DNA of 64,000 nt. It comes from Kitagawia praeruptora. Its lineage: Eukaryota; Streptophyta; Magnoliopsida; Apiales; Apiaceae. Position 1 is the stretch's first letter. Every line of letters starts with the position of its first letter. Of the stretch, positions 1 through 10,815 are shown in pieces. The notes beneath the pieces were generated by a model that was not told where the DNA came from, made no database searches, and worked only from the letters and a program-made list of their open reading frames with translations. The DNA lies in contig CM075350.1 in NCBI GenBank assembly GCA_037693485.1, forward strand, positions 129,330,001-129,394,000, given 5' to 3'. A program made the position numbers and the translations under genes.

Positions 1-1903
1 AAATTGGGGCCGTGCCCGGAACTAAATCTATAGCGAACTCGATGTCTCTATCAGGTGGTAGTCCTGGAAGATCATCCGGAAATACGTCCGCGAACTCATT
101 AACGACTGGGATTTCCTGTAGGTTTGGCGCCTCCTTATTGGTATCCTTTACATAGGCTAAATAGGCCTCGCATCCTTTACGTAACAGCCTTTTAGCTTGA
201 ATCATAGTCAGGAACTTTTGGGTTTGTCGTTTTCCACTAAACACTACTTCCTTATCCCCTGGCAGTCTTAAACTCACTTTCTTCTTCACGCAATCAATCT
301 GAGCTCCATGGGTTGTCAACCAATCCATACCTATTATTACGTCAAACTCCCCTAATTGAAAAGGTATTAAATCTACCCGAAAGTGTCGCCCTTCTATTTC
401 TAGGTCGCAACCTGGACAAACTTGGTTAACAGGAATAATTTCATGATTAGCTATCTCTACTTGCAGTCTGTCTCGCAGTGGTTCAGTCTTAAGGCCTAAC
501 TGACTTACAAAATCTAGAGATATGAAAGACTTGGTGGCTCCCGAATCAAATAAAACATTCGCATTAACTGAGTTGAGTGGTAGGGTACCTGCGATCACAT
601 CCGTGTTCCTCACGGCATCTTGCACAGTCATGTTAAAAGTTCTTGCAGTAGGGGCCCTGTTAGAAGCAGTTCCACTCACTCTTGACGCAGCTGGCCCAGA
701 GGACATACATTCCCTCATTCGGTGCCCTGGTTTCCCACACTTGAAGCAATTACCTCCGGCACTGGTGTTGTTACTAGTTCCTCGACAGGTGTTAGCATAA
801 TGTCCTGTCAGCCCACATTTGAAGCACTTCACATCTTGCAGATTACACACGCCCGCATGTTTCCTTCCACATTTATTGCATTCCGGGAGTGGGGCTCGGG
901 GTGGGGTAGAGTACGATGATCCCTGCGGTCGGCCGCCCTGGCCCACACTCCAACTTTCAGCTTTCTTGGTTCCAAAGTTCCCACTGGGTTGGGACATTGT
1001 TCCTCGCTTAAATTTGCTCGGAAAGCTACCTCCCGCAGAGTTCCCCTTTCGACTATCAAACTTCCTCTTCCTTCCTTCTCTCTCCTTCTGCATCTGTTCG
1101 CCTCCAGCCTCAACAATCGATGCTTTCTGTACCAGGGTGGCATAGTCTGTCAGCTCAAGAACCGCCACACGATTCTGAATCCATTGCTTTAGCCCCAGTT
1201 GAAACCTTCGGGCTCTCTTCACCTCAGAGTTCACATATTCCGGCACAAACCTCGACAGCTCAGTAAATCTGGCCTCATACTCGGCCACCGTCATGTTACC
1301 TTGCTTGAGTTCCAAAAATTTCAGCTCCATTTGTGTTTCCATGAACCTAGGGAAATACTTTTCCAAGAACAACTCGCTAAACCTCTCCCAGGTCACCACA
1401 CCTCTTCCCTCCAAATTCTTTTTGGCTTCCCACCAGTAGTTTGCCTCACCCTTCAGCAGATAGGTGGCGAAAACAGTTTTATGCTCTTCAGCGACTCCTA
1501 GTATCTCAAAAGATTTTTCCATTTCTTTCAGCCAGGCTCTTGCCTCGACTGGGTCCGCAGTTCCCTTAAACTCCGGGGGTTTCAAAGATTTGAAATTCCG
1601 AAAGGCATTGGCGTTGGCATTGTTGGGTGGTGGCTGAACCGGGGGACGGTCCAAGTTCTGCCTGAGTAGGTCCATGAATCGCTCCATAGGGTCTCTCCTT
1701 GGGTTTTCCACCTCTAGGGTATCATCTTCAGCTTCCTCTTCATCATACTCAGAGTTATCAAACAGGTTATAGTCACTACCTTCATCCTCGCTCAGGTTCT
1801 GATCCTCTCTCTCTCGGTTTTGGTGGCCTTCCGGCCCATGGTGGCTACCCTGGCCTTCAGAGCTGGCCGGGTGAGCTCGAGTGTTCATCCTTCTGGGTGG
1901 CAT
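1..1903 (-). CDS. Gag-protease-(RT) polyprotein of gypsy 1, partial
   Basis: The frame opens at the ATG at 1903-1901 and stays open for about 634 codons to the window edge. The N-terminus is acidic. From about residue 95 it carries a chromovirus-type capsid region (WLKEMEK near residue 120, a YWW motif near 150). Around residues 340-395 there are cysteine clusters, including two CCHC zinc knuckles (CFKCGLTGHYANTC and CFKCGKPGHRMREC), which bind RNA in Gag. The aspartic protease motif FDSGATKSF lies near residue 450 and IIGMDW follows. The last visible residues (FADVFPDDLPGLPP) are the start of reverse transcriptase. A single gag-pol frame is normal for chromoviruses. No stop or frameshift is seen in this part, so the copy may be fairly young. 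The gene codes for virus-like-particle formation and replication of the element only. Confidence 0.93.
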   Translation of the reverse strand, partial: MPPRRMNTRAHPASSEGQGSHHGPEGHQNREREDQNLSEDEGSDYNLFDNSEYDEEEAEDDTLEVENPRRDPMERFMDLLRQNLDRPPVQPPPNNANANAFRNFKSLKPPEFKGTADPVEARAWLKEMEKSFEILGVAEEHKTVFATYLLKGEANYWWEAKKNLEGRGVVTWERFSELFLEKYFPRFMETQMELKFLELKQGNMTVAEYEARFTELSRFVPEYVNSEVKRARRFQLGLKQWIQNRVAVLELTDYATLVQKASIVEAGGEQMQKEREGRKRKFDSRKGNSAGGSFPSKFKRGTMSQPSGNFGTKKAESWSVGQGGRPQGSSYSTPPRAPLPECNKCGRKHAGVCNLQDVKCFKCGLTGHYANTCRGTSNNTSAGGNCFKCGKPGHRMRECMSSGPAASRVSGTASNRAPTARTFNMTVQDAVRNTDVIAGTLPLNSVNANVLFDSGATKSFISLDFVSQLGLKTEPLRDRLQVEIANHEIIPVNQVCPGCDLEIEGRHFRVDLIPFQLGEFDVIIGMDWLTTHGAQIDCVKKKVSLRLPGDKEVVFSGKRQTQKFLTMIQAKRLLRKGCEAYLAYVKDTNKEAPNLQEIPVVNEFADVFPDDLPGLPPDRDIEFAIDLVPGTAPI

Positions 1904-2678
1904 GATTCTGATAATAAGACAAAAATGGGTTAGGGTTTTCAATTATTTGACCGTATTTAGAGAAGTCAGGAACGTATTGTTCCTCCTTACACAGGGTTAA
2001 AATTTCGAAAGTCGTAGTGCTCTTATGATGGCGATAAACCGTAAAAACTTTTTAGGGGAAGTCGTTACGTGGTTCGAAAACATTTGTAGGAATTTCCAAA
2101 ATTTCGAAACTTCGCAATCTGTAGAAATATTTTCAAAAATTTTTAAATAACTAAAACCGTTTTTTTTTTTTTTTTTTTTTTTTTTTTTGAAAGGTTTATT
2201 TTAGAAAAATTGTAGGAATATTTTGGAAAATGTGGAGAACAATTTGAAATCACATATCGTAAATTTGAAATAGCATGGTTGTATTTGGGGCTTGTAGCAG
2301 TTGTATAATCACAGTTGTATATCAAAACAGTAGAGCATGGCATCGGAATGTAAAGCAGTTGAGACAATATCAAGGAAACTGAAACTAAATAAGTACGGTA
2401 CAAGGGTGGTCACAAGTTCGGATGTTAGAGCCAAATACATAGTTCCGATGTCAAAGTCTAGCAAAAGTGGAACAAATACAAATACATAATCCGAATAGTC
2501 AAGGCTACACAAAAGTAGGGCTACATCCATACATACTATCTGAAGTCACATCTGCATATATGTAGGTCAGTCTACTCATCCACTGGTCAGAAAGGACGCC
2601 ACTGCACAAGTCAACTGTCCCGCAAAATCGACACACTAATGTCATCTGAACCTAGGGGACTGAGCTATCAGTAACACA
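1904..2678 (-). other. Untranslated spacer between the extra ORF and gag of gypsy 1
   Basis: No credible coding frame is seen. The stretch holds a homopolymer of 29 T on the plus strand (2160-2188), read as poly-A in the sense of the element. Short ORFs here arise from low complexity. Confidence 0.6.
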
Positions 2679-3389
2679 TCACGGGGCCGCACCGCGACGG
2701 AGCAAGGCCCTCACTCGGGCAAATGCACGACGCACAACACGCCTAACATCCCTAGCCCGGATCACTCCGCCCCCGCGGATCCCTAATCCGAGAACCCTCT
2801 CGCGACTCCTCCTCTCAATCCTGTGGAGTCGAGCTCTAGTCCTCCTAGCAACAGTAGTCCTCATCTCAGCCTGGATCCTCAAGCGCGCCTCGCGCTCCTC
2901 CACTATCACCCTCCTCGCCTCGGTAAGTCGGGCCTCGGCAGAAAGTAAGTCTCGGGTCATGAACTGCACGACATAGGCGTGCTCAGCGCCCGACACCGGG
3001 GGTAGGTCCAGTGGTGGGGGTGGCATAACAGGGGCAGGAGCAGGAGCAGGGGTAGGGTCACGCTCCTCCTCGCTAGAAGTGTCCTCCTCGGGATCATCAT
3101 CATCAGAAGAAGTGAGGCTCAATAACTGTGGAGAGGGCGGGGGTGTCACAACACGGTCCTCACCGGATCGCACACTCTCCTCATCAGTGGCCACAGGGGA
3201 GGGGGTAACAGGCTCAGGCTCCATAAAGGGCTCCTCCTCGGGGTCCTCATCATCAGTATCCCCTAATATCGTAATCCAGGGGCCCAGCTCAGGGTCAGCA
3301 TCAGTATCCTCAACAGGGTCCTCAGTCTCTCTCAGTAGTGCCTCATCATGCTCCCTCTCATAGGCCTCAGGGTCTGGTATATCCTCCAT
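2679..3389 (-). CDS. Extra ORF between PBS and gag of gypsy 1, unknown function
   Basis: This 236-codon ORF, in the same sense as gag, starts 216 bases after the PBS and ends about 775 bases before the gag ATG. I do not recognise the protein. It has three zones: a very acidic first half (runs of D and E, residues about 1-115), a proline/alanine-rich hinge (PAPAPAPVMPPPP, about 117-130), and a strongly basic C-terminal half with a helical, coiled-coil-like stretch (about 150-180) followed by an arginine-rich tail (RRVVRRAFARVRALLRRG). The region is much richer in G+C than its flanks, and the frame has no stops, which suggests selection or a recent origin. Extra ORFs upstream of gag are known in Ogre/Tat-type elements; one in a Tekay-like element is less expected. 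The basic tail could bind nucleic acid, but that is inference. Confidence 0.7.
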   Translation of the reverse strand: MEDIPDPEAYEREHDEALLRETEDPVEDTDADPELGPWITILGDTDDEDPEEEPFMEPEPVTPSPVATDEESVRSGEDRVVTPPPSPQLLSLTSSDDDDPEEDTSSEEERDPTPAPAPAPVMPPPPLDLPPVSGAEHAYVVQFMTRDLLSAEARLTEARRVIVEEREARLRIQAEMRTTVARRTRARLHRIERRSRERVLGLGIRGGGVIRARDVRRVVRRAFARVRALLRRGAAP

Positions 3390-3604
3390 CTACACAAGGG
3401 AAATAAGCTAGGTTACTAACCAAAAAGAAGGGTTTAAGAAGTAGTTCCCTCACGGGCCTTAGAAGTCAGGGCTATATCCGATAACCCGACTGTGAACTCG
3501 ATGAGAGCTCCAGGTATTAATGGGATTATTATTAGTGTTATATTATTCGTATTATTATGGTTGCTTTCCTAAATTACTATCGTTTCTGAGAACTGTAACC
3601 TTTT

Positions 3605-3615
3605 CTCTGATACCA
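3605..3615 (-). other. Primer-binding site of gypsy 1 (tRNA-iMet type)
   Basis: The minus strand reads TGGTATCAGAG four bases after the LTR end. This is complementary to the 3' end of plant initiator methionine tRNA, the usual first-strand primer of chromoviruses and copia elements. It fixes the LTR boundary and the strand of the element. Confidence 0.9.
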
Positions 3616-3619
3616 TTTC

Positions 3620-6600
3620 TGTGACGCCCCCAGATCCGGGGTCGGAGATCTAGGCGCTCACGGTCCATTTTCCATTAACAATATACTTGTTCTTACACAT
3701 AATATAAATACACAACCATCGACCCCACAATAAACTCACACCGCACACACACACACACACACACTGGTTAGAGTCTCAGAAACGTCATACATTTGATTAA
3801 GCAAAAGTAAAAGTTTTAGAGTTATTACAGACCGAATTAAATAGCATTTATGCTACCAGCAACACTTCGATATGAAGCGAAGTTGGCGGCTTGAAAGTTT
3901 GTTGCGGTACACTGCCTTGCACAGGTCATACTTATAAATAAAACGTACTGACACACGTTGCCGACCAATCCGGCTAATGGGGCCTACCGGTGGAATCTCG
4001 ACTGCAGCCTGGGGTCTAGTCACCTGCTTTCGAACAGTCTGACTGGTTCTTGCCATTTCTCTTAGCTGTTGTGTTTGTAAAATTTGAAAATAAGCAAGAG
4101 TGAGCAACTATAGCTCAGCAAGAATATATGTATAAGATAAGCAATATAACATTCCATATGTATAATAGTCATTAAACTCGATGTATCGATCAGTTATAGA
4201 ATCACTTGTCATTATTGGTAAATTTCAAAGGTGCACCAGTACGTGCCCTTGTTTTCAAAATAACCTTGCAGTTCTAGCTACTGCATAAAGTCAACATCTT
4301 TCTCATCAAAATAGGACACTATCGGCAACTGGCACATAGGCCTAAGATGCAGTGTCAAAGCATTTTTCCAAAGTGGAGGATGGGACTGGAAGAAGACATA
4401 AAACCTGACAGGGATTGACGATGATCAGTCGCCACATCCGAGTCCAATAATCCGCGGGTCTTCTCTACCGGTAGAAGGATAGAAACTACATCCGTAACTA
4501 TCCCTGAGTGAAAACTACATCCGTAATCACCCTTGATGAAAACTACATCCGTAATCATCCTTCGGCAACACATGGGCCGGAATAATAAGTGATGGACCGC
4601 CTGGCTCACGGCCGCTTACACATCCCGGGAATCGTTCGTCAACGGTTCCCACACCTGCCAGAGTCCCCTTTTTCTTTTTCTTTTTAAAACCAGATTTTGA
4701 TTGAAAATAGAGTAGTTGTGGTTCGACATCAGTCGACCGATAATTCTTGAAATCATACAAGAAGCGAATCCTGACCGGGGGTTTTCGAAAAGATTTTGAG
4801 TTCGAAAAAGTTCGAGTTTGAAAGTATTAAAAGGTATCTTGGATTAACTTTGTTTTTAAAATAGTGAACAATAATCATTAAATGATATTTTAAGATTTAA
4901 TATTAATAATTAATAAAATAATTATTTAATAAATAAACTTTTAATCCAAGATAGGGTTTCGAGTATTTACGAAGATATAATAATAGTTACTTGAATATAC
5001 GATACCACCCGAATGACCCTTCGGGTTTTCGCAATATAGATACGATATAATAATATACCGCTCCCCGGTCAATAGTACATACGGACCGCTACGACCTCTA
5101 TTGCTAGAGTCGTTGTCCGAAGAAAACATTTCAATCTAAGTTCAAGGGGTAAAAGCATACATGTACTTGTTCAATCTCAATTGCATCAATACTTCGATAA
5201 ACATAGCATTTGATATAATTTGAAAACTACAAACACAACAGTGAAAATCCTTGTATATGTATAAGTTTTGAAAAGTAAACTTGCCTTGGTTTGGTTGGGG
5301 TGGTCGAGCGTGTGAATTCGAACGATCTATACATAAACAATAATCGTTCGTTAGTACCTTAACAATATCTCTTTAATTACGGGGTTTAGGGGGGGTACGA
5401 AATTAACTTAATAACTCCGTCTTATGACTCTCTAGCCCCACTATAGGTTCATGTCATCACTCGATCACGATCGTCACTTATTCGACCTAATTTAATTACC
5501 ACGCTCGAATCATAATCATTAACTTAGAATTTTGGTCCACTAATCGACTTTTTCCCTTGCGCGAATTTTACTCTATCATTTTTATAAAATCCAAAAATTC
5601 ATATTTTAATCCAATTCTTTTTGGGTAGCCTTCACCACTGTATTTGCTAGCTTCTCTAATTTTTCCATGATCCCAAATAATTTTTAAGGTGTTTAAACAA
5701 GGTTCACAAGAGGGTCACTTAGTGCAGTCCATAGTCCAGGAACACAACTCACTCTTTCGGCTATAACTTAAAATCTATACATCACCTAGCTATGAGCCTT
5801 ACATATCCAGAAACTAAAGATCAAGACCTTTCCAACAATATAAGGTAGGTGTTCAGGGGATCAGTTTAAGGGTTCCGAATCACAGTTTCAAAAAGGGGTC
5901 AGTGCAGATTGTTCAACAACTCCTTTACTACAAGTCATGTCTCTTCTCAAAATTCCACCAACTCCAAAAATCATCACAAACTCCCAACAAAATTCTCATA
6001 CACTTATGGGACCTCATACCACATAAAAATAATTTTCAATATGACAATAACCATCAACATCCATGATTTTTCATAAATCAAACTATAATCAACACTTTTG
6101 TGCACCAATCTTTTAGATCTACTAATACTAAGCAATGTTCTTGCCATGGCTACTAAGGGTTAGAATTTATACCTTCCTTGAAGCTCTTAGTAACTTAACA
6201 AAGCTTGAAATACTCTCCAAACACCTTGGTTGATCAATCTATGGCTTGATCTTCAAGATCCAACAAACAAGAACAATAATAGTTACTATTCACCTAGAAC
6301 TTTAAGAATTTATAACTAGAAAACTAATGGATAAAAAGGGTTGAAATTCATAGCATACCTTTCTTATATGATGTAGAGTACCTAGGATTTTTATCTTGAA
6401 TTTAGAGTGATGAGAAGTGGGGAGAAGAAGAAATTTTCTTCTCCTTTTTTTGCCTTTGGCCGAGAGCTCTCCAAGGGGGGGGGGGGGGGGTTTGTTTTCT
6501 TTTCTTTGTTTTGTGTTGGATGAATAAGTGGTGTGAGATGAGCTTGGGTAATATGTAGTAGTGTAAGTATATGCATGTACAACCTAAGTATGGCTAGAGG

Positions 6601-7162
6601 TATGGCCATGGTACTTTGTTGTCTCCACCTTTTAAAAAGTAATCCAACTAGCTACTAACTAGATTCTTGTATCTTAGTTTGTTTCTAACTAGCTACCAAC
6701 TACTTGGTTCCAATCTTAGACTAGGTGGTTTGCATGGAATTTGCATGGGATGCATGAAATCTTGCCATCTTGCATGGTTAGTAGGTATTTTCCAATTTCC
6801 ATAATTTTCTAAATAAATCTTAAACATTTTTGGTGGAGTTTTTCCTTCAATATTCTTTCTAAAATCCAACTTCCTAATTTTAAGTATATATATAGTTCCT
6901 TGGTTCTCAAAATAATAAAACCATGATCTTGTCGTAGTATTCGTATTTATCGATACCCCGGAAATGTATGAAATAATAAAATAGAATTTTGCGAAATCCG
7001 TCGACATTTACATACACTTATTTTCCATAAGGTAACATAATATCATTACAAATCTTCATTTATCCGTCATTCATATATGGGGGTGGGATTCACTTCTCTT
7101 ACATAACAAAGTTACTATTCATTCCGTCTACTCCAATAATATCAAAAATCAAGGTTCTTACA
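3620..7162 (-). repeat. 5' LTR of gypsy 1 (3,543 bp)
   Basis: On the minus strand the LTR starts TGTAAGAACC at 7162 and ends GGGGCGTCACA at 3620, just before the PBS. Both ends resemble those of the solo LTR at 53996-57915 (TGTAATAACC start, GGGGCTGTCACA end), so the two belong to related families. Inside are a CA/TG microsatellite near the 3' end (3744-3764), also present at the matching place in the solo LTR, and a run of 16 G on the plus strand (6475-6490). The ORFs that can be drawn across it are short and not convincing. Confidence 0.88.
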
Positions 7163-7542
7163 ATGCTCCTAGGAAGAAATGTTATAACTGTGGAAGTCCT
7201 AACCATCTTGCTGCTTTTTGCAGGAAGAATAAAAATATAAACTCTATACCTCCTAAGTCAGGAGTTAAGAGTGGTTCAGTTAGGTTTAAGCCACAGAATC
7301 CTTGTTTTCACTATGGCAGTATTTGGCATTCTATTTATACATGCAAAGAGTATCATAAGTTGTATTATGATTATTATGAACTTAAACCCTCTTTGAATAA
7401 ATTCAAGATTGATTCTACATGTATAAATTCTGATAAAAAGAATGTTAGCACAAACTCTGATAAGACTTCTGCTGCAAAAGCTAACAAACTTAATAAGACC
7501 AAAGGATCCAAGCAAGTCTGGGTCCTTAAAACTAATCATTAG
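7163..7542 (+). pseudogene. C-terminal gag remnant of copia 1
   Basis: The frame starts inside gag at the junction with gypsy 1 and ends at TAG 7540-7542. A CCHC zinc knuckle (CYNCGSPNHLAAFC) lies at about 7180-7221. A second cysteine motif, CFHYGSIWHSIYTC, has lost one cysteine (Y where C is expected). The end VWVLKTNH resembles the end of gag in copia 3 (TWVPNAN). The pol frame follows in the same frame after the stop. Gag is separated from its promoter by the gypsy insertion. Confidence 0.85.
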
Positions 7543-7554
7543 TGGTTTTTGTGA

Positions 7555-10500
7555 TTGCAGGGTAACAGGAAAAATATCCTTGTTCTGGACAGTGGATGCT
7601 CAGGACACATGACTGGAAATAAAGCCCTGCTATCAGAATTTGTGGAGAAGGCTGGCCCAAGTGTTTTTTATGGAGATGGCAACATAGGAAGGACTCTGGG
7701 ATATGGCAATATCAAACTTGGGAATGTCATCATTGTATCTGTAGCTCTAGTCTCAGGACTCAAACATAATCTGCTAAGTGTGAGTCAAATCTGTGACAGA
7801 GGTTATCATGTGGGTTTCTTTGAAGAACACGATGAAGTTGTAAGCAAATCTACAGGAAAAGTTGTTCTGAAGGGATACAGGCATGGTAACATTTATGAAG
7901 CCAAGCTTTCAACAAACTCTGATGGCTCTGCAATCTGTCTACTGAGTAGAGCATCAATTGAAGAAAGCTGGGATTGGCACAAGAGACTTTCTCATTTGAA
8001 TTTCAACAGCATTAATGAGCTAGTGAAGAAAGATCTTGTGAGAGGATTGCCCAAATCAGTTTTTACTCCAGATGGCCTATGTGACTCATGTCAAAAGGCA
8101 AAACAAAGGAAAACTTCATTCAAAAGTAAGACTGAATCCTCAATTCTTGAGCCATATCACTTATTGCATGTTGATTTATTTGGTCCAGTAAATATAATGT
8201 CTATTGGAAAGAAAAGATATGCTTTGGTTATTGTTGATGAATACACCAGATATAAATGGGTATATTTCATGCACAAGAAAGAAGAAACTACATCAATCTT
8301 AACAGAGCATGTCAGACAACTGGACAAAGGATCTAAGCATACAGTGAAAATCATAAGGAGTGATAATGACACTGAGTTCAAGAATGCAGTCATGGAAGAG
8401 TTTTGTAAAGAAAATGGAATAAAGCAAGAATTCTCTACACCTGGAACTCCACAACAAAATGGAGTAGTAGAGAGAAAGAATAGGACTCTCATAGAAGCTG
8501 CAAGGACCATGCTTGATGAAGCAAAGCTGCCAACTTACTTCTGGGCTGAAGCTGTGCAAGCTGCTTGTTTCACACAGAATGCTACACTCATAAACAAGCA
8601 TGGTAAAACACCATATAAGATGGTGAAAAAGAAGAAGCCGAACCTGAAGTACTTTCATGTGTTTGGATGTAAATGTTTTGTTCTTAAGACTAATCCAGAA
8701 CAGCTTTCCAAATTTGATTTAAAAGCTGATGAAGGAATCTTTGTTGGATACCCACTATCCACAAAAGCATTCAGAGTCTACAATCTGAGAACAAAAGTGG
8801 TCATGGAATCTATCCATGTGTCTTTTGATGATAAAAAGATAACAGGACTTGAAGATTTTGATGAACATGACCAGCTGAGATTTGAGAATGAACAAAATTC
8901 TGATACTCTTTCAGACTCTATTGTTCAATCTATACCAGTAGATCAGACAGCAACACATGTTGAGGGGGAGCAAGTGAACAATGAAAATGAACCCCAATCA
9001 AGTGAAGAAACATCAAAGAATGCATCTGCTGGTTCATTAAACTCTGATTCATCAAACTCTGAAAGCAACAGCTCAGGGGGAGCAAACAATGATTTTGGAT
9101 CTACTAGTCATCACACTCAACACAATCATGAACTTGGAGAATCATCAAGATCAAATCTGCCAAGACAAAGGGTAGGGAGTAGAGCGCATCCCTTTGAACA
9201 GATCATTGGTGAACCGGACACGGGTGTACAGACTAGAAGAGCAACACAGAATGAATGCAATTTCGCAGGATTTTTATCTCAAATTGAACCTAAAAATGTT
9301 GATGAAGCTCTTGATGATCCAGATTGGGTAACTGCAATGCAGGAAGAACTCAATCATTTCGAAAGGCAGAAAGTATGGAAGCTGGTGCCAAGACCAAAAG
9401 ATAAATCTGTAATTGGCACTAGATGGGTGTTTAGGAATAAACTGGATGAAAATGGTATTGTTACGAGGAACAAGGCTCGATTGGTAGCAAAGGGTTACTC
9501 TCAAGAAGAAGGAATTGATTATGATGAAACCTATGCTCCAGTTGCAAGGCTTGAAGCAATCAGGATGTTCTTAGCATTTGCTGCACACTCCAACTTTAAG
9601 GTTTTTCAGATGGATGTGAAGAGTGCATTTTTGAACGGAGATCTAGAGGAAGAAGTCTATGTTGAACAACCCCCTGGGTTCGAAGACAAGGAATTTGAAG
9701 GTTTTGTGTACTTTCTCTTCAAAGCTCTCTATGGTCTCAAGCAAGCCCCTCGAACATGGTATGATACTCTCTCCAAGTTCTTACTTGAAAATGGTTTTAC
9801 AAGAGGTATCATCGACAAAACTCTCTTTCATAAAAAGCATAAAAATGATATAATTCTGGTGCAAGTATATGTGGATGATATAATATTTGGTTCTACTAAT
9901 GATTTGCTATGCAAGAAATTTGCTAAGCTAATGCAGAGTAGGTACGAGATGAGCATGATGGGTGAGTTGTCCTTCTTCCTTGGACTTCAAGTTGTTCAGA
10001 AGCCTGATGGTATTTTCATCTGCCAATCAAAATACATAAAGGATCTTCTGAAGAAGTATGGGATAGAAGAAGCAGCTACTGCCAAGACCCCGATGCCAAC
10101 TGCAGTCAAGCTTGATGAAGACAAATCTGGTAAGTCAGTTGACATCACGAAGTATCGAGGTATGATCGGCTCTCTCTTGTACTTAACTGCTAGTAGACCA
10201 GATATTATGTTCGCAACTTGTCTATGTGCTAGATTCCAGGCTAACCCTAAAGAGTCACATCTTATAGCTGTTAAACATATTTTCAGATACCTTAAGGGAA
10301 CCTCCAATCTTGGGATTTGGTACCCTAAAGGAACAGGCTTTGACCTAGTTGGCTATACAGATTCTGACTTCGTAGGTTGTAAGATTGATCGGAAAAGTAC
10401 TTCTGGAAGCTGTCAGTTTCTAGGAAGAAGGTTGGTATCTTGGTACAGCAAGAAGCAACACTCAGTATCTACCTCAACAGCCGAAGCAGAATACATTGCG

Positions 10501-10815
10501 GCAGGTAGTTGTTGTGCTCAGATCCTGTGGATGAGGAATCAACTTCAGGACTATGGACTCATGTTGGACAAAATTCCAATTCTATGCGACAACACGAGTG
10601 CCATTGCCATTGCCAACAATCCAGTTCAACACACCAGGACTAAGCACATTGATATCAGGTATCATTTCTTACGAGAGCATGTCATGAATGGAACTGTGGT
10701 ATTATATTTTGTTCCCACAGATCAACAAATTGCAGACATCTTTACTAAACCACTGGATGAATCCACTTTCTCCAGGTTAGTTGGTGAACTTGGGATGTTA
10801 AATCTGTCTAATTAA
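7555..10815 (+). CDS. Pol polyprotein of copia 1 (protease-integrase-RT-RNase H), intact frame
   Basis: The frame runs 1,086 codons without a stop. It begins at TTG, not ATG, in the same frame as gag, so it is probably expressed as a gag-pol fusion or from a spliced RNA. Domains in order: aspartic protease (DSGCSGHMTG, residue 12 on); GAG-pre-integrase zinc region (WHKRLSHLNF near 140, CDSC near 182); integrase core with D near 206 (HVDLFGP), D near 269 (RSDNDTEF) and E near 306 (VVERKNRT); reverse transcriptase from about 600 (NKARLVAKGY, MDVKSAFLNG, catalytic YVDDI near 772-776); and RNase H ending ADIFTKPLDE near 1060. Length and order match copia pol. The enzyme could still be functional, but its own gag is broken by gypsy 1. 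Confidence 0.95.
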   Translation: MQGNRKNILVLDSGCSGHMTGNKALLSEFVEKAGPSVFYGDGNIGRTLGYGNIKLGNVIIVSVALVSGLKHNLLSVSQICDRGYHVGFFEEHDEVVSKSTGKVVLKGYRHGNIYEAKLSTNSDGSAICLLSRASIEESWDWHKRLSHLNFNSINELVKKDLVRGLPKSVFTPDGLCDSCQKAKQRKTSFKSKTESSILEPYHLLHVDLFGPVNIMSIGKKRYALVIVDEYTRYKWVYFMHKKEETTSILTEHVRQLDKGSKHTVKIIRSDNDTEFKNAVMEEFCKENGIKQEFSTPGTPQQNGVVERKNRTLIEAARTMLDEAKLPTYFWAEAVQAACFTQNATLINKHGKTPYKMVKKKKPNLKYFHVFGCKCFVLKTNPEQLSKFDLKADEGIFVGYPLSTKAFRVYNLRTKVVMESIHVSFDDKKITGLEDFDEHDQLRFENEQNSDTLSDSIVQSIPVDQTATHVEGEQVNNENEPQSSEETSKNASAGSLNSDSSNSESNSSGGANNDFGSTSHHTQHNHELGESSRSNLPRQRVGSRAHPFEQIIGEPDTGVQTRRATQNECNFAGFLSQIEPKNVDEALDDPDWVTAMQEELNHFERQKVWKLVPRPKDKSVIGTRWVFRNKLDENGIVTRNKARLVAKGYSQEEGIDYDETYAPVARLEAIRMFLAFAAHSNFKVFQMDVKSAFLNGDLEEEVYVEQPPGFEDKEFEGFVYFLFKALYGLKQAPRTWYDTLSKFLLENGFTRGIIDKTLFHKKHKNDIILVQVYVDDIIFGSTNDLLCKKFAKLMQSRYEMSMMGELSFFLGLQVVQKPDGIFICQSKYIKDLLKKYGIEEAATAKTPMPTAVKLDEDKSGKSVDITKYRGMIGSLLYLTASRPDIMFATCLCARFQANPKESHLIAVKHIFRYLKGTSNLGIWYPKGTGFDLVGYTDSDFVGCKIDRKSTSGSCQFLGRRLVSWYSKKQHSVSTSTAEAEYIAAGSCCAQILWMRNQLQDYGLMLDKIPILCDNTSAIAIANNPVQHTRTKHIDIRYHFLREHVMNGTVVLYFVPTDQQIADIFTKPLDESTFSRLVGELGMLNLSN

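Larger units (their letters stand above)
1..7162 (-). mobile_element. Ty3/gypsy retrotransposon, Tekay/Del-like (gypsy 1), 5' part
   Basis: On the minus strand the order is LTR (7162 to 3620), PBS (3615 to 3605), an extra ORF (3389-2679) and a gag-protease-RT polyprotein (from 1903) that leaves the window at base 1. The 3.5-kb LTR, the initiator-methionine-tRNA PBS and the single gag-pol frame fit chromoviruses of the Tekay/Del type. The element interrupts the gag frame of copia 1 at 7162/7163, so it is younger than copia 1. The 5 bases flanking its outer end are ATGCT (7163-7167); the matching TSD copy should lie left of the window. RT, RNase H, integrase and the 3' LTR are not visible. Confidence 0.9.

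Noticed and set aside
3079..3363. Serine-rich plus-strand ORF of 94 codons
   Set aside because: Antisense shadow of the acidic GAT/GAG-rich half of the gypsy 1 extra ORF.
6475..6490. Run of 16 G as a quadruplex or regulatory site
   Set aside because: A single homopolymer in an old LTR may be slippage or an assembly error; there are not four separate G tracts.
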